The translations under genes were made by a program, and so were the position numbers. Shown piece by piece: positions 6,185 to 12,527 of a DNA stretch of 18,458 nt (its first letter is position 1; each line of letters opens with the position of its first letter). Below the pieces are notes generated by a model, which was given only the letters and a program-made list of their open reading frames with translations, was not told the DNA's origin and made no database searches. Source of the DNA: RYN-431 sp036388295 (GTDB lineage: Bacteria > Planctomycetota > Phycisphaerae > Tepidisphaerales > Tepidisphaeraceae); NCBI GenBank assembly GCA_036388295.1, contig DASVSC010000089.1, forward strand, positions 1-18,458, read 5' to 3'.

Positions 6185-8236
6185 TTAGCCCGGCTGCGGG
6201 ACCGGCCCGCCGAGGCCGAGGCCCGGGGCGCTGGGCGGGTCCGGGGCAATGGTCACCGCACGCGGCGGGGTGGGCGGGGCTTGCGTCAGGTCGCTGACCG
6301 TCGGCTTGGTGATCGTCTCGCCACGCATCAGCCGGTCGATCTCATTGGCGTCGAGCGTCTCGTACTTGATCAGCGCCTTGGCGATGGCGTCAGTCTTGTC
6401 GCGGTTGGCTTCCAGGATCTGCCGAGTCTCTTCATACAAACCGTCGATGAGCTTTTTGACTTCCTCGTCAATGGCCTTGGCGGTTTCCTGGGAGTATTCC
6501 GGCTGGCCGGTCGGCATGAACTGGGCCTTCTGCTCGTCCTCGCCGTAGAAGACGAAGCCGAGGCGATCGTTCATGCCCCATTCGCGCACCATGCGGCGGG
6601 CGATGCCGCTGGCCTGGCGGATGTCGCCGAGCGCGCCGGTGTTCACGTCGCCGCAGAACATTTCTTCGGCAATTCGGCCGCCGAACAGGGTCTTGAGCGT
6701 CGCGATGCACCAGTTGCGGCTGTAGTTGCTGCGGTCCTTTTCCGGCAGGCTCATCGTCGCGCCGCCGTAGTTGCCGCGCGGGATGATCGTGACCTTGTGG
6801 ATCGGGTCGGCCCCGACCGCCAGATGCTGCACCACGGCATGGCCGGCCTCGTGATAAGCCGTCGCCAGCTTTTCCTTCTCGTCGACCACGCGGCTCTTGC
6901 GGGCCCGGCCCCAGCGGACTTTGTCGCGCGCTTCTTCCAGATCGTCCTGCTCGATGAAGTCTTTGTTCAGCAGGGTCGCGCCGAGCGCGGATTCATTGAT
7001 GATGGCTGCAAGGTCGGCGCCGCTGAACCCCGGCGTCGCCCGGGCAAGCCGGCCGAGGTCTACGTTCGGCCCGAGCTTCACCTTGCGGCTGTGCACCTTC
7101 AGAATCTCCAGTCGGCCCTTCACGTCCGGCAACGGCACGTGCACCTGCCGGTCGAAACGACCCGGTCGGGTCAGGGCGGGGTCGAGCACGTCCACGCGGT
7201 TCGTTGCGGCGCAAACGATGACCTGGTCATTGCTGTCGAACCCGTCCATCTCGACGAGGATGGCGTTGAGCGTCTGCTCACGTTCGTCGTGGCCGCCTGA
7301 GCTGAAGCCGCTACCGCGGCGTCGGCCGACGGCGTCGATTTCGTCAAGGAAGATGATGCAGGGCGAATTGTCTTTCGCCTGTTTGAACAAGTCGCGTACA
7401 CGGCTGGCACCGACGCCGACGAACATTTCGACGAAGTCGGAGCCGCTGATGGAGAAGAACGGCGCGTCGGCCTCGCCGGCGATGGCCTTGGCGAGCAGCG
7501 TTTTACCCGTGCCGGGGTCGCCGACCAGCAGCACGCCCTTCGGGATACGGCCGCCGAGACGCTGGAAGCGCTTCGGGTTTTTCAGGAACTCAACGATTTC
7601 AGACACTTCGTCCTTGGCTTCCTGCACGCCGGCCACGTCGTCGAAGGTGACATTCGTGTGTTCTTTGCTGGTGATCTTGTGCCGGCTGCGGCCGAAGTTG
7701 CCGAGCATGCCGCCCGCGCCGCCGCTGTTGCGCAGCTGGCGGATGAAGATGAACCAGATCACCACGAACACAATGACCCACGGCACGAACGGGATCAGAA
7801 TGCTCAGCAGCAGGTTGTTCTGATTTTCGTTCGAGGCCTCCAGCGTCCGGCGGGTGCCGTCGGGCTTGTAGAGGATATTGCGCTGCCAACCCGGATCAGA
7901 GGTCGTCATCACCGGGAACGAGGTGCGGAAGCGGTCGTAGCCGGGCTGGCCCTCGCCCGCGGACGGCTCGGCTTTGCGAAGGGTGCCGATGACTTCATCG
8001 CCGACGATTTTGACGTCTTTGATGTTGTTGTTGTCGAGGTGTTCGTAGAACTTGCCGAACTTGATGTCGACGAGTTGCTTGCCCTGGTTGTTCAGGTAGA
8101 GGAACAGCAGGATGGCGACGCCGATGAAAAGGACCCAGCCGAATACGCCGCGTCCGAAGCGCATGCCGCCGTTGTTGGGTGTCCGCGGCCGGCGGCCATT
8201 AGGGCCGCGATCTTTATTGTCCTGGGGTTCGGTCAT
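6185..8236 (-). CDS. ftsH: ATP-dependent zinc metalloprotease FtsH
   Basis: FtsH is the membrane-bound AAA+ protease that degrades misfolded and regulatory membrane proteins. From ATG 8236 it has 683 residues: TM1 about 31-49, an extracytoplasmic domain, TM2 about 143-166, then AAA and M41 domains. Visible motifs are Walker A GDPGTGKT (239-246), pore loop FVEMFVGVG (268-276), Walker B IIFLDEID (294-301), arginine fingers R360 and R363, zinc site HEAGH (462-466) and the third ligand D538. Walker A has Asp where Pro is usual (GPPGTGKT). The tail after about 650 is Pro-rich. The open frame runs 175 codons further upstream, but that part is antiparallel-frame noise over lptE. The start is fixed by GAGAGG 4 nt before the ATG and a promoter upstream. 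Confidence 0.97.
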   Translation of the reverse strand: MTEPQDNKDRGPNGRRPRTPNNGGMRFGRGVFGWVLFIGVAILLFLYLNNQGKQLVDIKFGKFYEHLDNNNIKDVKIVGDEVIGTLRKAEPSAGEGQPGYDRFRTSFPVMTTSDPGWQRNILYKPDGTRRTLEASNENQNNLLLSILIPFVPWVIVFVVIWFIFIRQLRNSGGAGGMLGNFGRSRHKITSKEHTNVTFDDVAGVQEAKDEVSEIVEFLKNPKRFQRLGGRIPKGVLLVGDPGTGKTLLAKAIAGEADAPFFSISGSDFVEMFVGVGASRVRDLFKQAKDNSPCIIFLDEIDAVGRRRGSGFSSGGHDEREQTLNAILVEMDGFDSNDQVIVCAATNRVDVLDPALTRPGRFDRQVHVPLPDVKGRLEILKVHSRKVKLGPNVDLGRLARATPGFSGADLAAIINESALGATLLNKDFIEQDDLEEARDKVRWGRARKSRVVDEKEKLATAYHEAGHAVVQHLAVGADPIHKVTIIPRGNYGGATMSLPEKDRSNYSRNWCIATLKTLFGGRIAEEMFCGDVNTGALGDIRQASGIARRMVREWGMNDRLGFVFYGEDEQKAQFMPTGQPEYSQETAKAIDEEVKKLIDGLYEETRQILEANRDKTDAIAKALIKYETLDANEIDRLMRGETITKPTVSDLTQAPPTPPRAVTIAPDPPSAPGLGLGGPVPQPG

Positions 8237-8240
8237 ACTG

Positions 8241-8246
8241 CCTCTC
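8241..8246 (-). promoter_or_regulatory. ftsH ribosome binding site
   Basis: GAGAGG lies 4 nt before ATG 8236. It decides the ftsH start against an open frame that continues far upstream. Confidence 0.7.
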
Positions 8247-8267
8247 GGATGCAAATTGGGTAAGTCG

Positions 8268-8297
8268 ATGATAGGGGCGTGTTCGACCGTTTGCCAA
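8268..8297 (-). promoter_or_regulatory. Sigma70-like promoter of ftsH
   Basis: TTGGCA (-35, 8297-8292) and TATCAT (-10, 8273-8268) each match consensus at 5 of 6 positions, with an 18-nt spacer. Transcription would start near 8261, giving a leader of about 25 nt that contains the GAGAGG ribosome binding site. The 95-bp gap between lptE and ftsH is otherwise empty. Confidence 0.6.
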
Positions 8298-8331
8298 ACC
8301 CACGGAATCAAATTCGGTGAAGGATCGGCCG

Positions 8332-8865
8332 CTACCAGTCCGCCTGCATCTCCTGCACGATGGCCAGTGCCAGCGCCTCGGCCGTGTTCATCGCACCGTG
8401 CTGGCGGCCTTCGCCGAGGTAGGGGTAGAACGCGTTGTTCTGCTCGAACCCGCGCCGTTCCACCAGGACCCGGCCGGTACGCAGGTCTTTCCAGGTGAAG
8501 TTCACGCGAATGCCGTACAGCTGTTCCTGCGGCAGGTTGCTGCCCCGCTCGGCGCTGACGTTCTGCCGACGGACGCGGACGATCTGCCCTTCCAGAATGG
8601 TGTCGGCCCGTTCGCGGTCGACCACTTTGTACGGCGTTTTCTGTTCGATCTGGGTGACCAGCGCCTTTGACAGCGTGAACTCGTCGCCGCGGGCGAAGTC
8701 GACGTTCGTGAAAATCGGGACGGCCACGGTGCGGATGTCCTGCCGGTAGAGCGAACTCCACTGGTAATTCGATTTACCCGGCGAGCCGTCGCCGCTTTGC
8801 TGATAGTCGGCGCAGCCGCCGAGGGGCAGCGTCACCAGGAACATGGCCAGTAACAGTCGGTTCAT
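8332..8865 (-). CDS. lptE: LptE-like LPS-assembly lipoprotein
   Basis: LptE is the outer-membrane lipoprotein that plugs and supports LptD during lipopolysaccharide insertion. This 177-residue protein has a signal peptide with a lipobox LGGC, giving lipidation at C18. The mature part has the LptE-type start IRTVAVPIFTNVDFARGDEF (about 44-63), then LSKALVTQIEQKTPYKVV and DTILEGQIVRVRRQNVS, ending in an amphipathic helix that runs to the C-terminus. The ATG overlaps the stop codon of the BamD-like gene (ATGA), and GGGGGAAGG directly precedes it, so translation should be coupled. Pairing with a BamD-like gene suits an outer-membrane assembly role. Similarity to E. coli LptE is low by eye, and LptD is not in the window. 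Confidence 0.78.
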   Translation of the reverse strand: MNRLLLAMFLVTLPLGGCADYQQSGDGSPGKSNYQWSSLYRQDIRTVAVPIFTNVDFARGDEFTLSKALVTQIEQKTPYKVVDRERADTILEGQIVRVRRQNVSAERGSNLPQEQLYGIRVNFTWKDLRTGRVLVERRGFEQNNAFYPYLGEGRQHGAMNTAEALALAIVQEMQADW

Positions 8866-9809
8866 CCTTCCCCCAGGATTCGCTTGGCCTGCTGGGCCTC
8901 GTCGCTTTGCGGGTACTGCTGCGTGAGGACACGCAGCGCCTGCTTTTGCGCCTCCGGCTTGCTCGTCCGCTTGTAGAAGTCGGCCGTCACCAGCAGCTTG
9001 CGGGCGAGGGTTTTGTCGATCGCGTCGACGAACGACTGCATGTTTTCCCGCTTGGCCACGTCGGGATACTTGTTGACCAAATCCTGCATCTGGGCCCGGG
9101 CGTTGACCAGCGGCGTCGGGTCGAACCGGACGCCGGTGAACTGGGCGTAATTCGAAAACGCCTGCTTCACCAGCACTTCCGGCAGGTTCGGGTCACGCGG
9201 GTAACTCTTGATGTGGGCGGCGTACGCGTCGGCGGCCAGATCGAACTGACCGTCGGCGAAGTAGAAGTCGGCCGTGCGGCGCAGGGCACGCTCGGCCAGG
9301 GGCGAGCCGGGCGAGCGGGTCTGCACGCGGAACATCATTTCGATGCCCTCGTCCGTCCCGTCCAAGCCCGGCAGGCCCAGGAACTTGAGCTGTCGGCCGC
9401 TGAGCAGGCTATCGCCCATTGCGAACTGTAGTTCCAGCGCGGGGCGGAAATACTCGCTGCCGGGAAACGCGTCCATGAGCTGATCGCAGTAGTAAAAAGC
9501 CTTCACCGGGTCGTCCTGGCCGTTGAGCGCCTGCGCGGCCAGGTACAGGCCCCGGTCGTAGTGCGGGTCGTTTTTACGATCGACCAGCCATTGGATAACT
9601 GTGCTGCGGGCGGCGGCGTGGTCGCCGCGGTCGATGAACAGCTCGACGCGCTTCAGCGTCGGGTCGGGCTTGGGCAGGGATTGCGGATTCGTCGTCGGCA
9701 CTTCGGCGAACCGGCCGCCGCTGAGTTCGAACGTGCGCGACGTCGGCTGGGCCAGAGCCGGCGCGGCCAGCAGAAAGCAGACGGCCAAAAACGGGAGCGG
9801 GCGTGTCAT
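8862..9809 (-). CDS. BamD/YfiO-like outer-membrane assembly TPR protein
   Basis: This is a 315-residue exported protein of repeated helical pairs. The signal peptide (1-20) ends in ALA before Gln21, which looks like a signal peptidase I site. TPR-like helices start at about 52 (LKRVELFIDRGDHAAARST) and include YYCDQLMDAFPGSEYFRPAL (107-126), a further pair at 172-205 (LAERALRRTADFYFADGQFD) and QALRVLTQQYPQSDEAQQAK (290-309). The repeated 'aYPgS..a..A' rhythm is typical of BamD/YfiO, which supports outer-membrane beta-barrel assembly. Classical BamD is a lipoprotein, but no lipobox is seen here; the only N-terminal Cys (C11) lies within the hydrophobic core. It follows recO by 33 bp and overlaps lptE by 4 bp. 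A TACAAT hexamer ends 8 nt before the ATG. Confidence 0.72.
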   Translation of the reverse strand: MTRPLPFLAVCFLLAAPALAQPTSRTFELSGGRFAEVPTTNPQSLPKPDPTLKRVELFIDRGDHAAARSTVIQWLVDRKNDPHYDRGLYLAAQALNGQDDPVKAFYYCDQLMDAFPGSEYFRPALELQFAMGDSLLSGRQLKFLGLPGLDGTDEGIEMMFRVQTRSPGSPLAERALRRTADFYFADGQFDLAADAYAAHIKSYPRDPNLPEVLVKQAFSNYAQFTGVRFDPTPLVNARAQMQDLVNKYPDVAKRENMQSFVDAIDKTLARKLLVTADFYKRTSKPEAQKQALRVLTQQYPQSDEAQQAKRILGEG

Positions 9810-9817
9810 CGGCGGCG

Positions 9818-9823
9818 ATTGTA
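9818..9823 (-). promoter_or_regulatory. Candidate leaderless -10 element (TACAAT) of the bamD-lptE pair
   Basis: TACAAT (5 of 6 to consensus) ends 8 nt before the ATG at 9809 in the 33-bp gap after recO. There is no Shine-Dalgarno between it and the start codon. Confidence 0.45.
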
Positions 9824-9842
9824 AAGACTCGCCCGCCGATTC

Positions 9843-10523
9843 CTAGCCGGGCAAAAATGCGCGCGTCAGCAACGGCCGTCCGGTGATCTGGCGGACGTGG
9901 GCGAATAGGAAGTCCGTCAGACTGACCACCTGCCCCCGCGTCAACTTCGGCGGCCGCTGCACCACGCCGTTCTCACGCGGCAATTTCGACAACGTCTGGG
10001 CGATCCGCAGCAGCCCCGGGTCGTAGCGGCCGCCGGGCTGTTGCGGCTCGTCGAAGGCGGGCAAATATCCGGCCTCTTCCAGCATGTCGATCAACAGGGC
10101 CAGGAAATGTTCCTCCGCCCGCTCCCCCGCCAAATGCGGCAGCGTGGCGGCCATGCGGTCGAACAGGGCCGGGTGCGGGTCGACGTCTGCCAGCAAATGC
10201 CCCAGCACTTCGGCGATCGCCTGCCCCAGCATCACGCCCGGCAGCGACTGCCGCAGGCCCAGATGTCCGTCGAGCAATTTCCAGTCCGTCAGCGTCGATA
10301 AGTCCCGATTCGGCCGGGACAGGTATAGGCATTCGCCGTAATCGAGCAGATCGATCCCGCCGTCGAACTTGCTGGACCCGGCCTTCGTCCGGCGGAAGGC
10401 CCCTTTGGCGATCACGCGAACGGCCCCGTATTCACGGCCGAACAGCGTGAGAATCTGGCTCGTCTCACTGAAGTCACTTTTGCGGACGCAGATAGCTAGA
10501 TCGCGCGTGGGCATGGCCATCAT
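9843..10523 (-). CDS. recO: DNA repair protein RecO
   Basis: RecO loads RecA with RecR at SSB-coated gaps in recombinational repair. The 226-residue protein begins with the RecO OB fold: DLAICVRKSDFSETSQILTL (about 8-27), then FGREYGAVRVIAKGAFRRTK (28-47). A helical C-terminal domain follows. The C-terminal zinc-finger cysteines found in some RecO proteins are absent; C12 is the only early cysteine. Three in-frame ATGs (10523, 10520 and 10514) are possible starts, and the last (MPTRDLAICV) would fit the family best. It lies 70 bp after the HAD gene and 33 bp before the BamD-like gene. TATGAT overlaps the first ATGs, only 4 nt before the third. Confidence 0.88.
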   Translation of the reverse strand: MMAMPTRDLAICVRKSDFSETSQILTLFGREYGAVRVIAKGAFRRTKAGSSKFDGGIDLLDYGECLYLSRPNRDLSTLTDWKLLDGHLGLRQSLPGVMLGQAIAEVLGHLLADVDPHPALFDRMAATLPHLAGERAEEHFLALLIDMLEEAGYLPAFDEPQQPGGRYDPGLLRIAQTLSKLPRENGVVQRPPKLTRGQVVSLTDFLFAHVRQITGRPLLTRAFLPG

Positions 10524-10593
10524 ATCCCGGGCGAAAAGGTAGCCGGCGGCCTTGCCCGCCGTGGCAGCAGCCCCGCGACAAACACGCGGCCGT

Positions 10594-11706
10594 CTACCGC
10601 TGTCTTCCCATGACCAGCAACGCGATCGTAAACACCTGCAGGAAGATCGCCGTCAACAGCCACGCCTGAAAGACATTGGGGTCGTTGCGGTACAGCACGT
10701 ACGCCAAAGGCAAGGCGGCCAGGGCGAGTGTCTGCATGATGCCGGCGAATAGTTTGCTGACGGAAAAATCGTCCTGCCGTGTGTCGTTGAGCTTTTTCAG
10801 CTCCATCAGAATCTGCTGGCCCATCGCCTCGAGGCGCGCCGTATCCATACGCACAGGCGCCGCCGGCTTTTCAACAGGCGCAGGCGTCTTCACTGCCGCA
10901 ACGGGTGCCGGCATGCGATCGATCGGCGATCGCGCGTCGGATGCGTCGTTGGATGGGGCCGAAGGAACCGCGGGTACGGGCGGGGCCGGCGGCGCGTCCG
11001 TCCGTTCAGGCTTCATTGTCGACGTCACCGGCTGCACCGGCGGGGCGACAACGGGCTGTTCCACCGGTGCGACGGACGGTTCGACAGGTGCCACCGTCAC
11101 AGGCGAAGCCGGCGGCGCGTCGTTGATTTGCGAGGCCGCCTTCGCAATGACTTCGGCGGCCTCAGTCAAGGAGCCGACCAAAAAGTCTGCCGGCACGTCC
11201 GCCGTCTGCAGGGCGGCCGGCGACGGGGCGAGCGTCGGATCGATGATCAGAATCGTGCGGCACCCGGCGGCCCGGCCGGCGGCGATGTCGCGTGGGGCGT
11301 CGCCGACCATCCAACTCGCCGGCAGGTCGAGCGCCATCGCCTCTGCGGCCGCATAAATCATGCCGGCCTTGGGTTTTCGGCAGTCGCAGTTGACCCGATA
11401 CGCCATGACACTGCCGTCCGGGTGGTGCGGACAGTATTCGTGCCGGTCCACCACAGCGGCCGGGTTTTCGGCCAGCAGCAGTTCGTCGGTCCGCCGGTTG
11501 ACGGCCTGAACGTCGGCCTCCGAAAACATGCCGCGCGCCACGCCGCTCTGGTTGCTGACGACCACGACTGCGAAGCCCAGCTGCCGGCAGCCCGAAACGG
11601 CCGCCGCCGCGCCGGCGACCAAAACGACCTTGTCCGGCTCGCCCAGATAATCGTTGCCGACGATCAGGGTGTTATCGCGGTCGAAGAAGACGGCAGGACG
11701 TCGCAT
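10594..11706 (-). CDS. GmhB-like HAD-IIIA phosphatase with a C-terminal membrane domain
   Basis: Residues 1-185 form a HAD-IIIA phosphatase like GmhB (D,D-heptose 1,7-bisphosphate 7-phosphatase) or histidinol phosphatase. It has FFDRDNTL with nucleophile D9 and D11, VVSNQSGVARG (49-59), zinc ligands C92, H94, C107 and C109, CRKPKAGM (109-116) and GDAPRD (135-140). Residues about 195-287 are a Pro/Ala/Val linker. About 288-308 is a charged helix, followed by two hydrophobic segments (about 319-338 and 347-366). Usual GmhB is a soluble protein of about 190 residues, so the linker and tail are additions that would tether it to the membrane. Start ATG 11706 was chosen because the open frame upstream only shadows the SDR gene. 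The gap to the SDR is 20 bp. TACACT ends 9 nt before the ATG. The substrate is unproven. Confidence 0.85.
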   Translation of the reverse strand: MRRPAVFFDRDNTLIVGNDYLGEPDKVVLVAGAAAAVSGCRQLGFAVVVVSNQSGVARGMFSEADVQAVNRRTDELLLAENPAAVVDRHEYCPHHPDGSVMAYRVNCDCRKPKAGMIYAAAEAMALDLPASWMVGDAPRDIAAGRAAGCRTILIIDPTLAPSPAALQTADVPADFLVGSLTEAAEVIAKAASQINDAPPASPVTVAPVEPSVAPVEQPVVAPPVQPVTSTMKPERTDAPPAPPVPAVPSAPSNDASDARSPIDRMPAPVAAVKTPAPVEKPAAPVRMDTARLEAMGQQILMELKKLNDTRQDDFSVSKLFAGIMQTLALAALPLAYVLYRNDPNVFQAWLLTAIFLQVFTIALLVMGRQR

Positions 11707-11715
11707 ACCGGGGCG

Positions 11716-11721
11716 AGTGTA
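11716..11721 (-). promoter_or_regulatory. Candidate leaderless -10 element (TACACT) of the HAD gene
   Basis: TACACT (4 of 6 to consensus) ends 9 nt before ATG 11706 in the 20-bp gap after the SDR stop codon. No Shine-Dalgarno is seen. Confidence 0.35.
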
Positions 11722-11726
11722 ACCGA

Positions 11727-12464
11727 TCAGATCAACGATCGGCCACCGTCGAGGCGGATCACCTGTCCCGTAACGTACGGGGCGGCCGTCGCGAGCCAGT
11801 GGACCATCTCGGCGGCGTCCGTGGGCGTGCCGGCCCGGCCGAGGGGGACGCGCTTCAGGTAAGCGGCGCGTTCCGACTCGGGCATGTGTTCCGGCCAATC
11901 GATCACGCCGGGCGCGATGCCGTTGACCCGCACGTGCGGCGCGAGCTTGCGGGCGAACGCCAACGTGGAGACCTGCAAGGCGGCTTTGCTGGCGCAGTAG
12001 GCGGAATAGGTGGGCAACGGGCGCTCGGTCAGCAGGTCCAGAAAGTTGACGACGCAGCCGTGCGCCGTCTGCAGGGCCGGGGCGAGGGCGCTCATGATGG
12101 ATGTCGGCGCGAAGGCGTTTACTTCGAATAGCCGGCGCTGCAGCAAGGCGGTCGGACCGACCGGGCCGTCGTCGGGCAGGAACAGCGACGCGTTGTTGAC
12201 CAGCACGTCAAGCCGGTTGCCGCAAGAAAGGCGGATGATATTAGCCAGGCGGTCGGCGGCGTCCGGGGCGGCGAGGTCGAGGCGGAAGGCCGTCGCGCTG
12301 TCGGCGCGGCGGCCGTTGAGGTCGCGCGCCAATTCCTCTGCGGCGGCCTGGCCGCTGTTGTAGGTGAAGAAGACTTTGAAGCCGTCGGCGGTCAGCCGTT
12401 GAACCACGGCCCGGCCGACGCGCCGCGCGCCACCGGTCACCAGCGCTGTCTTGACATCCGTCAT
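11727..12464 (-). CDS. Pteridine-reductase-like short-chain dehydrogenase (FolM/PTR1 type)
   Basis: This 245-residue classical SDR has a Rossmann motif TGGARRVG (10-17), whose arginines favour NADPH. It also has LVNNASLF (88-95), the active-site Y156-x3-K160 in YCASK, and GIAPGVIDWPE (182-192). The usual catalytic Ser is replaced by Asp: NFLDLLTERPL places D143 where PTR1 and FolM have Asp. Together with the NNASLF segment this points to a pterin reductase (dihydropteridine or dihydromonapterin) rather than a fatty-acid or sugar dehydrogenase. The presence of folP in the same array is consistent. It is the first gene of the minus-strand array and is divergent from the ABC exporter. TACACT ends 8 nt before the ATG and no Shine-Dalgarno is seen. 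The substrate remains an inference. Confidence 0.8.
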   Translation of the reverse strand: MTDVKTALVTGGARRVGRAVVQRLTADGFKVFFTYNSGQAAAEELARDLNGRRADSATAFRLDLAAPDAADRLANIIRLSCGNRLDVLVNNASLFLPDDGPVGPTALLQRRLFEVNAFAPTSIMSALAPALQTAHGCVVNFLDLLTERPLPTYSAYCASKAALQVSTLAFARKLAPHVRVNGIAPGVIDWPEHMPESERAAYLKRVPLGRAGTPTDAAEMVHWLATAAPYVTGQVIRLDGGRSLI

Positions 12465-12472
12465 GGCTCGGA

Positions 12473-12478
12473 AGTGTA
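12473..12478 (-). promoter_or_regulatory. Candidate leaderless -10 element (TACACT) of the SDR gene
   Basis: TACACT ends 8 nt before ATG 12464 in the 63-bp divergent region between the SDR and the ABC exporter. No Shine-Dalgarno is present. Confidence 0.4.
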
Positions 12479-12527
12479 GCGACGCGTTGACTTTTTGTTA
12501 GACCACCACGATCGTGATTCCTCTCCC

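Noticed and set aside
8237..8761. N-terminal extension of ftsH by 175 codons
   Set aside because: It overlaps lptE in another frame, has no FtsH similarity and ignores the promoter and ribosome binding site directly before ATG 8236.
11707..11898. N-terminal extension of the HAD phosphatase by 64 codons
   Set aside because: It overlaps the SDR gene out of frame. The HAD motif normally starts within ten residues of the N-terminus, as it does from ATG 11706.
9818..12478. One single operon from the SDR to proA
   Set aside because: The ftsH promoter and terminator, and possible start-proximal -10 elements at several genes, argue for multiple transcription units despite the common strand and short gaps.
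12487..12492. TTGACT as a -35 box for the ABC exporter
   Set aside because: No acceptable -10 hexamer lies 15-19 nt downstream, so it is not called as a promoter.
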